Positions 1 through 9,490 of a stretch of DNA of 64,000 bases are shown here, one piece after another; position 1 is the stretch's first letter, and each line of letters begins with the position of its first letter. A program made the translations under genes and the position numbers. The notes beneath the pieces are model-generated. The model saw only the letters and a program-made list of their open reading frames with translations. It was not told the origin of the DNA and searched no databases. The DNA lies in NCBI GenBank assembly GCA_018673475.1, contig JABHCN010000048.1:120614-184613 (forward strand), given 5' to 3'. Source of the DNA: Actinomycetota bacterium (GTDB taxonomy: Bacteria; Actinomycetota; Acidimicrobiia; Acidimicrobiales; MedAcidi-G1).

Positions 1-1001
1 TCCTTGACCATCTGGTACGGATGGAGAACATAGGAGCGGATCTGGCTTCCGAAATCCACGTTGCTCTGCTTCCCGCCGATCTCGGCCAACTCCTCGTCTC
101 GTTTCTGGCGCTCGAGGTCCAACAATCGGGCGGCCAGCATCTGCATCGCCCTGTCCTTGTTCTGGTGCTGGCTGCGCTCGTTCTGGCATGAGGTGACGAT
201 GCCGGTAGGGATGTGGGTGATACGAACCGCCGAGTCGGTCACGTTCACGTGCTGGCCTCCGGCTCCCGATGACCGGTAGGTGTCGATCCGCAGTTCTGTC
301 TCGTCAATGGATACCTCATCTGCAACCTCTTCAAAGAACGGCACGACGTAGACGGATGCAAATGCGGTCTGGCGCTTGGCCTCCTTGTTGAAGGGTGAGA
401 TCCTCACCAGGCGATGGACTCCCCGCTCACCCTGCATAAGGCCGAAGGCGTGTCGCCCGCGGATGGTGAACTCGGCCGAGCTGATCCCTGCCTCGGTACC
501 TGCCGAGACTGATTCGACCTGGAGGCTGAAGCCGCGGCGCTCAGCCCATCGCGTGTACATGCGCAGCAGGGTCTCGGCCCAGTCCTGGGCGTCGGTTCCG
601 CCGGCCCCGGACTGGACGGAACACACCGCGTCGCCCTCGTCGTACGGGCCGGCGAACAGTGACCTCATCTCGAGCTCATCAAAGGATTCCCCCAACTTCC
701 CGAGCGCTGCGATGATCTCGCCGTCGAGAGACTCGTCGGCCTCCTCGACTGCCATCTCCACGAGGGTTTCGACGTCCTCGAGGCCTCCCTCGAGGGCAGC
801 GTGGAGGGTGATGTCGTCTACGACGCGTGCAAGGTCCTTCTGCACCCGCCGGCCCCGGTCCTGGTCATTCCAGAGGTCGGGGTCGGCCATCTCACCCTCA
901 AGTTGCCCACGCTCCTCGATGAGGTCCACGATTCTGAGATAGACGGTGGCCTCGTCAAGCCGACGTCGTAGTGCGGCGAGTTCCTGGGTGTAGTCCTGCA
1001 T
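1..1001 (-). CDS. prfB: Peptide chain release factor 2 (C-terminal end cut by window edge)
   Basis: Class I release factor that ends translation at UGA/UAA stop codons by triggering peptidyl-tRNA hydrolysis in the ribosome. The reverse strand encodes the catalytic GGQ motif (SSGAGGQHVNVTDSAVR) near 230-285 and an SPF stop-codon recognition tripeptide (RISPFNKEAKRQTAF) around 380-410. SPF marks RF2; RF1 has PxT. The start is ATG at 999-1001 (MQDYTQELAALRRR). The same frame runs uninterrupted to the GGQ region, so the programmed +1 frameshift seen in many prfB genes is not needed. The gene follows secA by about 20 bp and shows no promoter of its own, so it is probably cotranscribed. The last codons lie left of the window. 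Confidence 0.95.
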   Translation of the reverse strand, partial: MQDYTQELAALRRRLDEATVYLRIVDLIEERGQLEGEMADPDLWNDQDRGRRVQKDLARVVDDITLHAALEGGLEDVETLVEMAVEEADESLDGEIIAALGKLGESFDELEMRSLFAGPYDEGDAVCSVQSGAGGTDAQDWAETLLRMYTRWAERRGFSLQVESVSAGTEAGISSAEFTIRGRHAFGLMQGERGVHRLVRISPFNKEAKRQTAFASVYVVPFFEEVADEVSIDETELRIDTYRSSGAGGQHVNVTDSAVRITHIPTGIVTSCQNERSQHQNKDRAMQMLAARLLDLERQKRDEELAEIGGKQSNVDFGSQIRSYVLHPYQMVK

Positions 1002-1020
1002 GTCCGGTTGTCTCAGCGTT

Positions 1021-3711
1021 TCAACTGCCGTGGCAGTGCTTGAACTTACGCCCTGACCCACACGGGCACGGTGCATTCCGGGGGGTGGCCTCCCACTCGG
1101 TGTTCACCTTTTGGACCTGACGGTCCGGTACGGACTCCTCGACCGTCGCAGGAGCTCCTGCCGCAGCTACCACCGCTGCCGCTCCGAGAACAGGGCTCTC
1201 GGGTCCTGATGCGGTTACCCCGGTGACCTGTTCGGTGTCGTCGGCGGTGGTCACCTGAATTCGCATGACGTAGCGCAGGAAGTCCTGGCCGAGCAGGCCC
1301 GTCAGGCGGCTGAAGAGCTCAAAGCCCTCGCGCTGCCACTCGCTTGCCGGATCTCTCTGGCCCATGGCTCTCAGGTGGATTCCTTCGCGGAGGTGGTCCA
1401 TCTCGTAGAGGTGTTCACGCCAGCGCTGATCGACGATGCGCAGCATCACCTGGCGCTCGACCTCGCGCATGGTCTCGACACCGAGCTCGATCTCGCGCCC
1501 CTCGTAGACCTCGAGGGCGTCGGCACTCAAGATGTCGTAGAGGGCCGCTGCCGAGGTGGCTGACCCCAGGGCCTCGCTGGTGAGCGTGGTGGGCCAGTAG
1601 CCGTCGATCTCGGAACGCAGGCCGTCGAGGTTCCATTCCTCGGGGTGTTCAGAGGGACAGAAGGCGTCGATGGCCTCGTCGACCACGGAACCCAGGTGTT
1701 CGAGGACGTCCTCGCGCAGGTCGGCCCCGGCCAGAATGCGGTCCCGGTTGCGGTAGATGACGTTGCGCTGTTCGTTCATCACCTCGTCGAACTTGAGGAC
1801 GTTCTTTCTCACCTCGGCGTTCTTTTGCTCAACGGTGGTCTGAGCACGTTCAATTGCCTTGCTCACCATCTTGGACTCGATCGGGACGTCTTCGGGAAGG
1901 GCCCTGTCCATGACCCCACGCATGGTGCCGCTGGCGAACAGGCGCATCAGGTCATCGTCGAGGGAGAGGTAGAAGCGGCTCTCCCCCGGGTCGCCCTGTC
2001 GGCCGCTGCGTCCCCTCAACTGGTTGTCGATACGACGGCTCTCGTGCCGCTCGGTTCCAAGCACATAGAGGCCACCGGCACTTCGCACGGCGTCCCCATC
2101 GGCCTCGCACAGGCTCGTGAAGTGCTCCAGCTGCCTTTCGAGTGACTTCCTTCCCCTGTTTGTGTCGAGATCGTCCCCGCCGGCCTTCACCTCACGTTCG
2201 GCGAGGCTCTCGGGGTTGCCGCCGAGGATGATGTCGACGCCACGCCCGGCCATGTTGGTGGCGACCGTGACCGCTCCAGGTCTGCCGGCCTGGGCGACCA
2301 CGTCGGCCTCCCTGAAGTGCTGTTTGGCGTTCAGTACCTCGTGGTCGACTCCACGCTTTTCGAGTTCACGGGAGAGCTTCTCGGAGTTCTCGACCGACAC
2401 GGTTCCAACCAACACAGGCTGGCCGTTGTTGCGTCGACCGACGATGTCGTCAACAACGGCAGTGAACTTGCCAGCCTCCGTCTTGTAGATCAGGTCGCTG
2501 CGGTCGTCACGCTGGAGAGGCCGGTTGGTGGGAACGGTCACGACCTGGAGGCCGTAGATGCCCGCCAGCTCGGCGGCCTCGGTTTCGGCGGTACCGGTCA
2601 TGCCGGCCAACTTCTCGTAGAGGCGAAAGTAGTTCTGGAGGGTGATGGTGGCAAGAGTCTGGTTCTCCTCTTTGATGACCACCCCCTCTTTGGCTTCGAC
2701 TGCCTGGTGAATGCCGTCTGACCAGCGGCGGCCCTCGAGGACCCTGCCCGTGAACTCATCGACGATTCGGACCTCGCCGTCGGCGATGATGTAGTCCTTG
2801 TCGCGGAGGTAGAGCTCCTTGGCCTTGAGCGCCGCATGAAACTGGTGTACGAGGTTGGCTGCGACCTGGTCGTAGATGTTCTCGACGCCGAGGGCGGCTT
2901 CGACGGCGTGGACCCCTTCCTCGGTCGGGGCAACGATTCTCTTCTCCTCGTCGAAGTCGTAGTGGGTCTCGCGCTGAAGGCCCCTGACGATCCCGGCGAA
3001 GCGGGTGTACAGCTGAGCGGCGTCGGCGAGACGTCCGCTGATGATCAACGGTGTTCGGGCCTCATCGATGAGGATGGAGTCGACCTCGTCGACCAGGCAG
3101 AACACATGGCCGCGCTGAGCCTTCTGGTCGACGGACATGGCCATGTTGTCGCGCAGGTAGTCGAAGCCAAGTTCATTGTTGGTGGCATAGGTGATGTCAC
3201 AGTTGTAGGCGGCAGCCTTCTCGGCCCTGTCGCTCACATCTGGCACAACGAGTCCCACCGAGAGGCCCAGCCAGCGGTGGATCTGCCCCATCCATTCGGC
3301 GTCCCTGGTGGCCAGGTAGTCGTTTACGGTGCAGAGGTGGACACCCCGTCCGGAGAGACCGTTCAGGTAGGCGGGCAGGGTTGACACCAGGGTCTTGCCC
3401 TCTCCGGTCCTCATCTCGGCAACCCAGCCCAGATGGAGGGCCATGCCCCCCATCAGCTGAACGTCATAGTGGCGTTGCCCGAGAACACGCCACGCCGCCT
3501 CGCGGACAACGGCAAAGGACTCGACCAGAAGGTCATCGAGTTCCTCGCCTGCGCCGATCCTGTCGCGGAACTCACCTGTCTTTGCACGGAGGGAATCGTC
3601 GGTGAGGGAGCGCATCTCGGGTTCGAGCGCGCTGATGTCAGGCACGATGGCCTGAAGGGCTTTCAACTTCTTTCCTTCGCCACTGCGAAGGAGGCTGGTG
3701 AGGACGCTCAT
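1021..3711 (-). CDS. secA: Preprotein translocase ATPase SecA
   Basis: Motor ATPase that pushes unfolded preproteins through SecYEG at the inner membrane. The product is 896 aa, normal for SecA1. Visible features are the Walker A MRTGEGKT (residues 100-107), the DEAD-like box VDEVDSILIDEARTPLIISG, the helicase domain 2 stretch TNMAGRGVDIILGG, QLRGRSGRQGDPG, and a C-terminal zinc-binding SEC-C motif CPCGSGRKFKHCHG. I chose the ATG at 3711 (MSVLTSLLRSGEGKK). A longer open frame to 3807 adds 32 unconserved residues that overlap the bldD-like gene. A TAGCCT -10 sits 10 bp before this ATG. prfB follows immediately. Confidence 0.97.
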   Translation of the reverse strand: MSVLTSLLRSGEGKKLKALQAIVPDISALEPEMRSLTDDSLRAKTGEFRDRIGAGEELDDLLVESFAVVREAAWRVLGQRHYDVQLMGGMALHLGWVAEMRTGEGKTLVSTLPAYLNGLSGRGVHLCTVNDYLATRDAEWMGQIHRWLGLSVGLVVPDVSDRAEKAAAYNCDITYATNNELGFDYLRDNMAMSVDQKAQRGHVFCLVDEVDSILIDEARTPLIISGRLADAAQLYTRFAGIVRGLQRETHYDFDEEKRIVAPTEEGVHAVEAALGVENIYDQVAANLVHQFHAALKAKELYLRDKDYIIADGEVRIVDEFTGRVLEGRRWSDGIHQAVEAKEGVVIKEENQTLATITLQNYFRLYEKLAGMTGTAETEAAELAGIYGLQVVTVPTNRPLQRDDRSDLIYKTEAGKFTAVVDDIVGRRNNGQPVLVGTVSVENSEKLSRELEKRGVDHEVLNAKQHFREADVVAQAGRPGAVTVATNMAGRGVDIILGGNPESLAEREVKAGGDDLDTNRGRKSLERQLEHFTSLCEADGDAVRSAGGLYVLGTERHESRRIDNQLRGRSGRQGDPGESRFYLSLDDDLMRLFASGTMRGVMDRALPEDVPIESKMVSKAIERAQTTVEQKNAEVRKNVLKFDEVMNEQRNVIYRNRDRILAGADLREDVLEHLGSVVDEAIDAFCPSEHPEEWNLDGLRSEIDGYWPTTLTSEALGSATSAAALYDILSADALEVYEGREIELGVETMREVERQVMLRIVDQRWREHLYEMDHLREGIHLRAMGQRDPASEWQREGFELFSRLTGLLGQDFLRYVMRIQVTTADDTEQVTGVTASGPESPVLGAAAVVAAAGAPATVEESVPDRQVQKVNTEWEATPRNAPCPCGSGRKFKHCHGS

Positions 3712-3721
3712 TGTCCCGCCG

Positions 3722-3727
3722 AGGCTA
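3722..3727 (-). promoter_or_regulatory. secA -10 element TAGCCT
   Basis: TAGCCT on the minus strand, 10 bp before the secA ATG. A CTGACC at 3744-3749 is placed as a -35 with a 16-bp spacer. The predicted transcript starts only a few bases before the ATG, leaving no room for a Shine-Dalgarno. Inferred from sequence only. Confidence 0.6.
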
Positions 3728-3745
3728 CCTGCGGACCCTGCCGGG

Positions 3746-4276
3746 TCAGTCGGCAGGTGGCCTGTAGAGGAGACCCATTTCGGCGAGCCTCGGGGGCGCC
3801 CCCTCAACGGTCGTGCCGAGGATGGCTGCGAGTGCCTGCAGGTCGTCGCCGCGAATGGTGAGAACCCTGCCGTTGAAGTCCTGTCTCTTTACCTGAATGA
3901 TCGAAAGGTAGCGGCCGATCATCTCGGCCTCGGATCCGGTCGATTCTGTCTGGCGGGTGAGATCGATGACGACCTTCTGGCCTGGCACCCATGGTGGCGG
4001 GTCGACGGCAGCAGAGGGGTCACCTGGATCTGCGCTGGACTCCAGGGGAAGGAGTTGTTCAACCGGCACGTTGTAGAACATCGCCAGGCGGTGAAGTCGT
4101 GGCACGGAGATGGAGCGTTCACCGCGCTCGTAGGCGCCGAGCACCGAAGCCTTGAACTCGGACTCTGAGCGTGCCTCAACATCCTGGAGGGAGAGACGCT
4201 TTTGTCGCCTGATCGTGCGGATTCGCTCGCCGACGATGGCGCTGTAGCCGGTTTCGGCATCGTGTTGTTCGGTCAC
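3746..4276 (-). CDS. BldD-like XRE-family regulator with a c-di-GMP-binding signature
   Basis: Transcriptional regulator resembling Streptomyces BldD, the developmental repressor whose DNA binding depends on tetrameric cyclic di-GMP. The 176-aa product has an N-terminal XRE helix-turn-helix (residues 14-77, including LGAYERGERSISVPRLHRLA). After a proline-rich linker comes a C-terminal domain with RQD-X8-RGDD: R131, D133, R142, D145. This fits the RxD-X8-RxxD signature of BldD. The start is GTG with a GAGGTG Shine-Dalgarno about 9 bp upstream. The stop lies 34 bp before secA, but secA has its own promoter. The family call rests on motif and full-length similarity by eye. The targets here are unknown. 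Confidence 0.85.
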   Translation of the reverse strand: MTEQHDAETGYSAIVGERIRTIRRQKRLSLQDVEARSESEFKASVLGAYERGERSISVPRLHRLAMFYNVPVEQLLPLESSADPGDPSAAVDPPPWVPGQKVVIDLTRQTESTGSEAEMIGRYLSIIQVKRQDFNGRVLTIRGDDLQALAAILGTTVEGAPPRLAEMGLLYRPPAD

Positions 4277-4356
4277 CCGGTATTCACCTCAGGTTCGGAG
4301 CGGGTTCAGCTGGCATTGACGTCAACGGGTCGGAGTGCCTAGACGACGGTGAGTGG

Positions 4357-4369
4357 TCACGACCCGTCA
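4357..4369 (-). promoter_or_regulatory. Possible BldD-type operator in the bldD-like leader
   Basis: On the minus strand this reads TGACGGGTCGTGA. It keeps the outer TNAC-N5-GTNA bases of the published BldD box, but the three central bases (CWG in the consensus) differ. It lies just downstream of a TACGCT -10, at the predicted transcription start, where binding would repress. Speculative. Confidence 0.3.
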
Positions 4370-4376
4370 CATAGTG

Positions 4377-4382
4377 AGCGTA
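4377..4382 (-). promoter_or_regulatory. Candidate bldD-like gene -10 element TACGCT
   Basis: TACGCT directly after the rsmE stop codon. It is the same hexamer found before the tRNA, rpsT, moxR and radical-SAM genes in this window. It would give an mRNA leader of about 90 nt, consistent with this gene using a Shine-Dalgarno. Confidence 0.45.
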
Positions 4383-5078
4383 TCAGGCGGTCTTCTCACG
4401 CAGCGCGGTCAAGAGGACACCGGCAGCGATGGCGGCCGTCTCAGAGCGAAGGATCGTGGGACCAAGCCCGACCCCTTCCCGTGAGCCCAGCTCCTGAGGT
4501 GTCCAACCGCCCTCCGGGCCGACCAGCAGCATCGAGCAGGCCGCGTCGAGCGGGGCCCCTCCCGGTTCGGCCATGGCCACACCGGGCATCGACACGACCG
4601 AGGCGACCGAGGTGAGTCCCTCGAGCACTGGCAGCCGTACCCGACGGGACTGCATCGAGGCTTCTCTGGCAACCCGGCCGAGACGATCCATCTGGTGGCG
4701 TTCCTTGTCGGGTTCCCAGCGCACAATGGAGCGTTCTGCGCTCAACAGGACGATCCGGTCAACGCCAAGCTCGGTCAGTTTCTGGACCACAACCTCGGGG
4801 CGACCACCCTTTATCAGGGCAAAGCCGACGGCAACCTCGGAGGCGGCCATCGGCACGTTGATGGGATCACCGCAAGGTTCGAGCACTGCACCGAACAGGC
4901 ACGGGCGCCAGGTTCCCAGCCCGTCGGAGACGGTCAATGCGTCGCCAGAGCGCAGGCGAAGAACGTTGGCCAGATGGTGGCGGTCATCTTCGGTCAACCC
5001 GGGTTCGTCGACATCTGCGACAAAGGCATGGGGTCCACCACGGCCATCGGGGGGCATCGACCGGGTTGGCGGACTCAA
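4383..5078 (-). CDS. rsmE: 16S rRNA (uracil-1498-N3)-methyltransferase RsmE
   Basis: SAM-dependent SPOUT methyltransferase that modifies U1498 of 16S rRNA in the 30S subunit. The 231-aa product carries the SPOUT knot signatures [13 protein letters not shown] and [14 protein letters not shown] near the C terminus and the N-terminal PUA-like entry [13 protein letters not shown]. The longest start is TTG at 5078, whose TTGA overlaps the dnaJ stop and suggests translational coupling. An in-frame ATG at 5057 gives a product 7 residues shorter. The order hrcA-dnaJ-rsmE is typical of actinobacteria. Confidence 0.93.
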   Translation of the reverse strand: MSPPTRSMPPDGRGGPHAFVADVDEPGLTEDDRHHLANVLRLRSGDALTVSDGLGTWRPCLFGAVLEPCGDPINVPMAASEVAVGFALIKGGRPEVVVQKLTELGVDRIVLLSAERSIVRWEPDKERHQMDRLGRVAREASMQSRRVRLPVLEGLTSVASVVSMPGVAMAEPGGAPLDAACSMLLVGPEGGWTPQELGSREGVGLGPTILRSETAAIAAGVLLTALREKTA

Positions 5079-6178
5079 CTCAGGGCCGACCAGATCCTCG
5101 ACATCAGGCCCTCACCCGGCGGGGCGACCTCCTCGCCACGGGAGGCAGCGAGGCTTCGGAGCAGTTCTTCGCTCTCCTCATCAAGTTCTGTCGGTGTTGC
5201 AACGACCACCTCGATGAGGAGGTCTCCCCTGCCACGACCCTCAACATGGGGCACGCCCCGACCGCGAAACCTGAACACGTCCCCGGTGACGGTCCCCCGC
5301 GGTATCTCAAGCGTCTCAGCACCGTCGAGGGTCTCGTAGTCGGATGCCACACCAAGGGCCGCCTGGGTGACGGGAATCTCCATCCGGTGGACCAGATCGA
5401 AGCCGTGGCGGGTGAGGAAGGCGTGGCCGTGGACCCGGATGTGGACGTACAGATCGCCGGTGGGGCCGCCTCGTGGACCGACGGCTCCCCTACCGGTGAG
5501 GCGAAGCGTTGTTCCCTCGTCGACCCCGGCCCTGACCTGAACTGTGAGCGTCTGTTCCTCGACTACACGGCCCTCTCCCTTGCAGGACACGCAGGGGTCG
5601 GCGATGGTCTCACCACGGCCGCTGCAGGTTGGACACGCCGTACTGGTCACCACCTGTCCCAGCAGGGACTGCCTCACCCTCTGGACCTGGCCGACACCCT
5701 GACAGGTCTGGCAGTTCTGGGCGCTACTCCCCTGAGATGCCCCGGTCGCCTCACACTCGATACAGGCCACCGCTGTATGGACGGTTATCTCACGTTCGCA
5801 ACCGAACACGGCGTCCTCAAACTGGAGTTCCACGACCGTCTCGAGGTTCTCACCGGGGATCGGGCCCCGTCGCCTTCCTCCGGTGCCGAATCCGCCTCCG
5901 AAGAAGGTCTCAAAGAGGTCTCCGAAACCACCGAACGGGTCGCCGGGGGCGCCTGCGGGCGAGGAGTCATCTCCGAACCGGTCGTAGTGAAGTCGGCGCT
6001 GGGGGTCGGAAAGAACCGTGTAGGCGGCCGATACGGCCTTGAACCGCTCCTCGGCCCGAGCGTCGTCGGGGTTCGCGTCGGGATGGGAGTCGCGGGCAAG
6101 GCGACGGTACGCCCGCTTGATCTCGGCGGCATCAGCGTCTCTGGCGACACCGAGAACCTCGTAATGGTCCCTTGCCAC
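5075..6178 (-). CDS. dnaJ: Chaperone protein DnaJ
   Basis: Hsp40 co-chaperone that stimulates DnaK ATPase and delivers unfolded substrates. The 367-aa product has the J domain at residues 1-70 with the HPD tripeptide ([10 protein letters not shown]), a short G/F-rich linker ([20 protein letters not shown]), four CxxCxGxG-like zinc repeats ([32 protein letters not shown]) and the C-terminal peptide-binding domain. The first repeat has A in place of the canonical G (CIECEATG). The gene lies 3 bp after the hrcA stop and overlaps rsmE. This is probably the HrcA-linked DnaJ; no grpE or dnaK lies beside it. Confidence 0.96.
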   Translation of the reverse strand: MARDHYEVLGVARDADAAEIKRAYRRLARDSHPDANPDDARAEERFKAVSAAYTVLSDPQRRLHYDRFGDDSSPAGAPGDPFGGFGDLFETFFGGGFGTGGRRRGPIPGENLETVVELQFEDAVFGCEREITVHTAVACIECEATGASQGSSAQNCQTCQGVGQVQRVRQSLLGQVVTSTACPTCSGRGETIADPCVSCKGEGRVVEEQTLTVQVRAGVDEGTTLRLTGRGAVGPRGGPTGDLYVHIRVHGHAFLTRHGFDLVHRMEIPVTQAALGVASDYETLDGAETLEIPRGTVTGDVFRFRGRGVPHVEGRGRGDLLIEVVVATPTELDEESEELLRSLAASRGEEVAPPGEGLMSRIWSALS

Positions 6179-6181
6179 CGA

Positions 6182-7189
6182 TCAGCCCCTGGACAGGCGT
6201 TGACCGAGACGCCGTCCGACCACGGCAACCGTGGCAAGCGCCTGGGGGTAATTCATCCGGGTCGGCCCGAGAACACCGATGGATCCGGCGGCCTCACCCT
6301 CGATCTCGTAGGGAGCCACCACTATCGAGCAGTCGGCCAGGGGTTCGAGCCCGGTCTCGGCCCCGATGGCGACGCTGAGACCCCGGTCGATCAGGTCTCG
6401 TACAAGGCTCACGACCACGAACTGGCGTTCCAGGATGTCAAGCACCTGCTGGACCCGCTCAACTTCGCCGAAGGCCGACGCAACACGGGCGGTTCCACCT
6501 ACATAGATCTGGTCCAGCTCAAGGCCTCGCTCGGCCAGAACCGCCACCGCCGAGGCTATGACAGCATCGACACCAACGTCACCGGTCTCTGCGGACTCGG
6601 GAACAGCGCTCAGGCGCCTTCCGATCAACGCAGCCGAGAGATGAGCTGCAGCAATGGCCAGGGTCGACTCGGGCGCATCTGAGGCATCTCCGAGCAGTTC
6701 GAGAGTATGTTTCTCGACGGATCCGTTGGCCATGACCATGACGAGGAGGGCAAGCTCGGACCCCAGACCGACCACCTGGACCGACCTGACCTCCTGGTGG
6801 TCACGGTCGGGAGCCAGCACAACCGAGGCACTGCCGGTGATGTTGGCGAGCAGGGTGCTGGTATCTCCGAGCATCTCCTCAAGTTCGTTGTACGTACGGT
6901 TGAAGAAGGACCTGACCTGCTCCTGGTCGTCGGCCTCCAGGAGCCCCGGCTTGTCGAGGCCGTCCACGAAGAACCGGTAGGCCTTCTCGGTTGGAACCCG
7001 GCCAGCCGAGGTGTGCGGCTGAAACAGGTAGCCCTGCTCCTCTAAGTGCACCAACTCGTTTCGGATTGTGGCAGAGGAGACATCCAGAGCCGCCGAGGAG
7101 GCCACACGGCCAGAGCCGACAGGTTGGGCTGTCTCGATGTACTGCTCGACGACAGCGCTCAGGATTGCTGCCTTCCGGTCCTCCAACAT
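6182..7189 (-). CDS. hrcA: Heat-inducible transcription repressor HrcA
   Basis: Repressor of class I heat-shock genes, which classically binds CIRCE operators. The N-terminal winged helix (ILSAVVEQYIETAQPVGSGR, SSATIRNELVHLEEQGYL, HTSAGRVPTEKAYRFFVD) is followed by a GAF-like dimerisation domain and a C-terminal conserved IGPE-like stretch (here IGVLGPTRMNY). An open frame extends to 7240. The ATG at 7189 (MLEDRKAAI) is preferred because it matches where HrcA proteins begin and lies exactly 7 bp after a TAGCCT -10. The resulting product is 335 aa. No CIRCE inverted repeat (TTAGCACTC-N9-GAGTGCTAA) is visible in the 69 bp upstream, so autoregulation through CIRCE is not supported here. Confidence 0.95.
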   Translation of the reverse strand: MLEDRKAAILSAVVEQYIETAQPVGSGRVASSAALDVSSATIRNELVHLEEQGYLFQPHTSAGRVPTEKAYRFFVDGLDKPGLLEADDQEQVRSFFNRTYNELEEMLGDTSTLLANITGSASVVLAPDRDHQEVRSVQVVGLGSELALLVMVMANGSVEKHTLELLGDASDAPESTLAIAAAHLSAALIGRRLSAVPESAETGDVGVDAVIASAVAVLAERGLELDQIYVGGTARVASAFGEVERVQQVLDILERQFVVVSLVRDLIDRGLSVAIGAETGLEPLADCSIVVAPYEIEGEAAGSIGVLGPTRMNYPQALATVAVVGRRLGQRLSRG

Positions 7190-7196
7190 CCCGACA

Positions 7197-7202
7197 AGGC
7201 TA
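7197..7202 (-). promoter_or_regulatory. hrcA -10 element TAGCCT (leaderless)
   Basis: TAGCCT, then TGTCGGG (7 bp), then the hrcA ATG. The first transcribed base would be the A of the start codon. This decides between the ATG at 7189 and the longer open frame. Confidence 0.6.
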
Positions 7203-7258
7203 CCGGCAGGGCCGGTCGGCGACGGATGTCGGTCTGACACCTCAGCGTTGCTCTGGCC

Positions 7259-9043
7259 TCAGTCGTCGAGGCGCAGTACCGAGATGAAGGCCTCCTGGGG
7301 GACATCGACGCGGCCGATGGACTTCATCTTGCGCTTCCCCTCCTTCTGTTTCTCGAGGAGCTTTCGCTTACGGGTGATGTCGCCGCCGTAGAGCTTCTCG
7401 GTCACGTCCTTGCGGAAGGCCCTTACCGTCTCCCTGGCGATGATCCGGCCACCGATCGCCGCCTGGATGGGAACCTCGAACTGCTGGCGTGGAATCAACT
7501 CTCTCAGCTTCGCTGCCATACGGCGGCCGTAGGAGTAGGAGGCGTCACGGTGCACGATCATTGAGAACGCGTCGACGGGTTCGCCGTGGAGGAGAATGTC
7601 AACGCGCACGAGATCCGAGGCCCTGTATTCCTCGGGCTCGTAGTCGAGGCTTGCGTAGCCCTGTGTACGGCTCTTCAACTGGTCGAAGAAGTCGAGCACC
7701 ACCTCGGCCAGTGGCAGGTGGTACTTCAGCTCGACGCGTTCCGGGGAGAGGTAGGTGAGCGACTCCATCTCGCCCCTTCTCTCCTGACACAACTCCATCA
7801 GCGTTCCTGTGAAATCGGCGGGGGCGAGTATCACCGCCAGGAGCCATGGCTCCTCGATGGTCTGGATGTCACCGCCGGGTGGAAGGTCGCAGGGGTTGTC
7901 GATCGCCTGGCGCTCTCCGTCGACTGCCGTGACCAGGTACTCGACAGAAGGGGCTGTCGTGATGAGGCTCAGATCAAACTCCCGTTCAAGGCGTTCTCGC
8001 ACAATCTCCATGTGGAGCAGGCCCAGGAACCCACATCTGAAGCCGAACCCGAGGGCTCCGGAGGTCTCCGGCTCGTAGGTGAAGCTGGAATCGTTGAGGC
8101 GAAGCTTCTCGAGGGCATCCCTGAGGTCGCTGAACTCGTCACCGTCGATCGGGTAGAGGCCCGAGAAGACCATCGGCTGTGGTTCCCTGTAGCCATCCAG
8201 TGGCTCATCGGAACCGTTCCTGGAGGTTGTGATCGTCTCACCGGAGCGCGCCTCGCCCACGTCCTTCACCCCGGCTATCAGGTAACCCACCTCGCCTGGC
8301 CCCAGTTCGTCGACTGCTACAAGATCCGGGCTCCTGACGCCCACCTCATCTACATCGTGAATGGCGCCAGCCTGCATGAACCTGACGGTGTCGTCGCTTC
8401 GTAGGCGGCCGTTCATGACCCTGATTGACGAAACCACGCCGCGATACTGATCGAAGTGGCTGTCGTAGACGAGGGCCTGTAGTGGTGCGTCACGGTCGCC
8501 GACGGGAGGTGGTGTCCGAGAGACGACGGCATCCATCAGCTCGGCGATTCCTTCGCCGGTCTTGGCGCTCACCTGGATGATCTCGCTGGTAGGGATACCG
8601 AGGACCTGTTCGATCTCGGCTGCATAACGATCGGGGTCGGCGGCGGGCAGGTCGATCTTGTTCAGGACCGCGACGATCTCGAGGTCGTTCTCAATGGCCA
8701 GGTAACAGTTGGCAAGGGTCTGCGCCTCAATGCCCTGGGCGGCATCGACTACGAGAATCACACCCTCACAGGCCGCCAGGGAACGGCTCACTTCATATCC
8801 GAAGTCGACGTGCCCGGGTGTGTCGATCAGGTTGATGACCGAATCGCCCCATTCCAGCCGGACACTCTGGAGCTTGATGGTGATGCCGCGTTCGCGTTCA
8901 ATGTCCATTGAATCGAGGTACTGGCTGCGCATCTCACGCGGATCGACAGCTCCGCAGATCTCGAGCATTCGGTCAGCCAGGGTTGACTTGCCGTGATCGA
9001 TATGGGCGATGATCGACGTGTTGCGCAGCCGCGTAAGTTCCAT
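7259..9043 (-). CDS. lepA: Elongation factor 4 (LepA), ribosome-associated GTPase
   Basis: Translational GTPase involved in ribosome back-translocation or 30S biogenesis. The 594-aa product has G1 [10 protein letters not shown]2 region RGITIK, G3 DTPGHVDF and G4 NKID near the N terminus. EF-G-like domains II, III and V follow, then the LepA-specific C-terminal domain ([26 protein letters not shown]) that separates it from EF-G. The ATG at 9043 is 9 bp after a TACCGT -10, so the mRNA has almost no leader. It is divergent from rpsT. hrcA follows 18 bp after the stop but has its own -10. Confidence 0.97.
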   Translation of the reverse strand: MELTRLRNTSIIAHIDHGKSTLADRMLEICGAVDPREMRSQYLDSMDIERERGITIKLQSVRLEWGDSVINLIDTPGHVDFGYEVSRSLAACEGVILVVDAAQGIEAQTLANCYLAIENDLEIVAVLNKIDLPAADPDRYAAEIEQVLGIPTSEIIQVSAKTGEGIAELMDAVVSRTPPPVGDRDAPLQALVYDSHFDQYRGVVSSIRVMNGRLRSDDTVRFMQAGAIHDVDEVGVRSPDLVAVDELGPGEVGYLIAGVKDVGEARSGETITTSRNGSDEPLDGYREPQPMVFSGLYPIDGDEFSDLRDALEKLRLNDSSFTYEPETSGALGFGFRCGFLGLLHMEIVRERLEREFDLSLITTAPSVEYLVTAVDGERQAIDNPCDLPPGGDIQTIEEPWLLAVILAPADFTGTLMELCQERRGEMESLTYLSPERVELKYHLPLAEVVLDFFDQLKSRTQGYASLDYEPEEYRASDLVRVDILLHGEPVDAFSMIVHRDASYSYGRRMAAKLRELIPRQQFEVPIQAAIGGRIIARETVRAFRKDVTEKLYGGDITRKRKLLEKQKEGKRKMKSIGRVDVPQEAFISVLRLDD

Positions 9044-9052
9044 GCGCGGCTG

Positions 9053-9058
9053 ACGGTA
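9053..9058 (-). promoter_or_regulatory. lepA -10 element TACCGT
   Basis: TACCGT, 9 bp before the lepA ATG. It forms a divergent pair with the rpsT TACGCT at 9113-9118. Confidence 0.5.
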
Positions 9059-9112
9059 GCGCCGCTCCTGATCAGGACGGCGCTACGGGCGGTATCCACT
9101 GGGTCGGGCGCT

Positions 9113-9118
9113 ACGCTT
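9113..9118 (+). promoter_or_regulatory. Candidate rpsT -10 element TACGCT
   Basis: TACGCT, identical to the hexamer 12-18 bp before both tRNA genes. A start about 7 bp later leaves a 5' UTR of roughly 95 nt before rpsT, room for translational control. Confidence 0.45.
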
Positions 9119-9221
9119 GACGGCTGCCCTGACAGGGATTGTGGGTGGTCTATCCGCAGCCATGTCCTGATACAGCACCCGGCACCAACAACCGGGTCTA
9201 CCAAACGAGGTGTGTGCCCCG

Positions 9222-9479
9222 GTGGCCAACATCAAGAGCCAGATCAAGCGAAACCGTCAGAACGAGAAGCGCCGCGTCCGTAACCGCACCGTGCGTACCG
9301 AGCTCCGTACCCGCATCAAGAACGCCCTTGCGGCCGCCGAGGCTGGCGATGCCACCGGTGCCGATGCAGTCGAGGCCATGAAGATGATCGACAAGGCGGC
9401 TACCAAGGGAATCATCCACGCCAACACGGCATCCCGCCGCAAGTCGAGGCTGCAGAAGCGCCTGAACGCCGCCAGTTAG
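9222..9479 (+). CDS. rpsT: 30S ribosomal protein S20
   Basis: Small basic primary 16S rRNA-binding protein of the 30S subunit. From GTG at 9222 the protein reads (M)ANIKSQIKRNRQNEKRRVRN, the universal S20 N terminus. It ends ASRRKSRLQKRLNAAS and is 85 aa, the usual length. A GTG at 9210 would add four residues and is less likely. AGG at 9208-9210 is a weak Shine-Dalgarno. It is a single gene on the plus strand between lepA and holA, a common actinobacterial position. Confidence 0.95.
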   Translation: MANIKSQIKRNRQNEKRRVRNRTVRTELRTRIKNALAAAEAGDATGADAVEAMKMIDKAATKGIIHANTASRRKSRLQKRLNAAS

Positions 9480-9490
9480 GTCAGGTTCCG

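Noticed and set aside
900..1001. Programmed frameshift in prfB
   Set aside because: The start codon and GGQ motif are already in one uninterrupted frame.
1021..3807. 928-aa form of SecA starting upstream of 3711
   Set aside because: The extra 32 residues are unconserved and overlap the bldD-like gene; MSVLTSLLR fits the family start and the promoter spacing.
4937..6682. 581-aa plus-strand open frame
   Set aside because: It is antisense to dnaJ and hrcA, both secure, and has no recognisable domain; long antisense frames are common in GC-rich DNA.
7190..7258. CIRCE operator for hrcA
   Set aside because: No TTAGCACTC-N9-GAGTGCTAA or close variant is visible in this gap.
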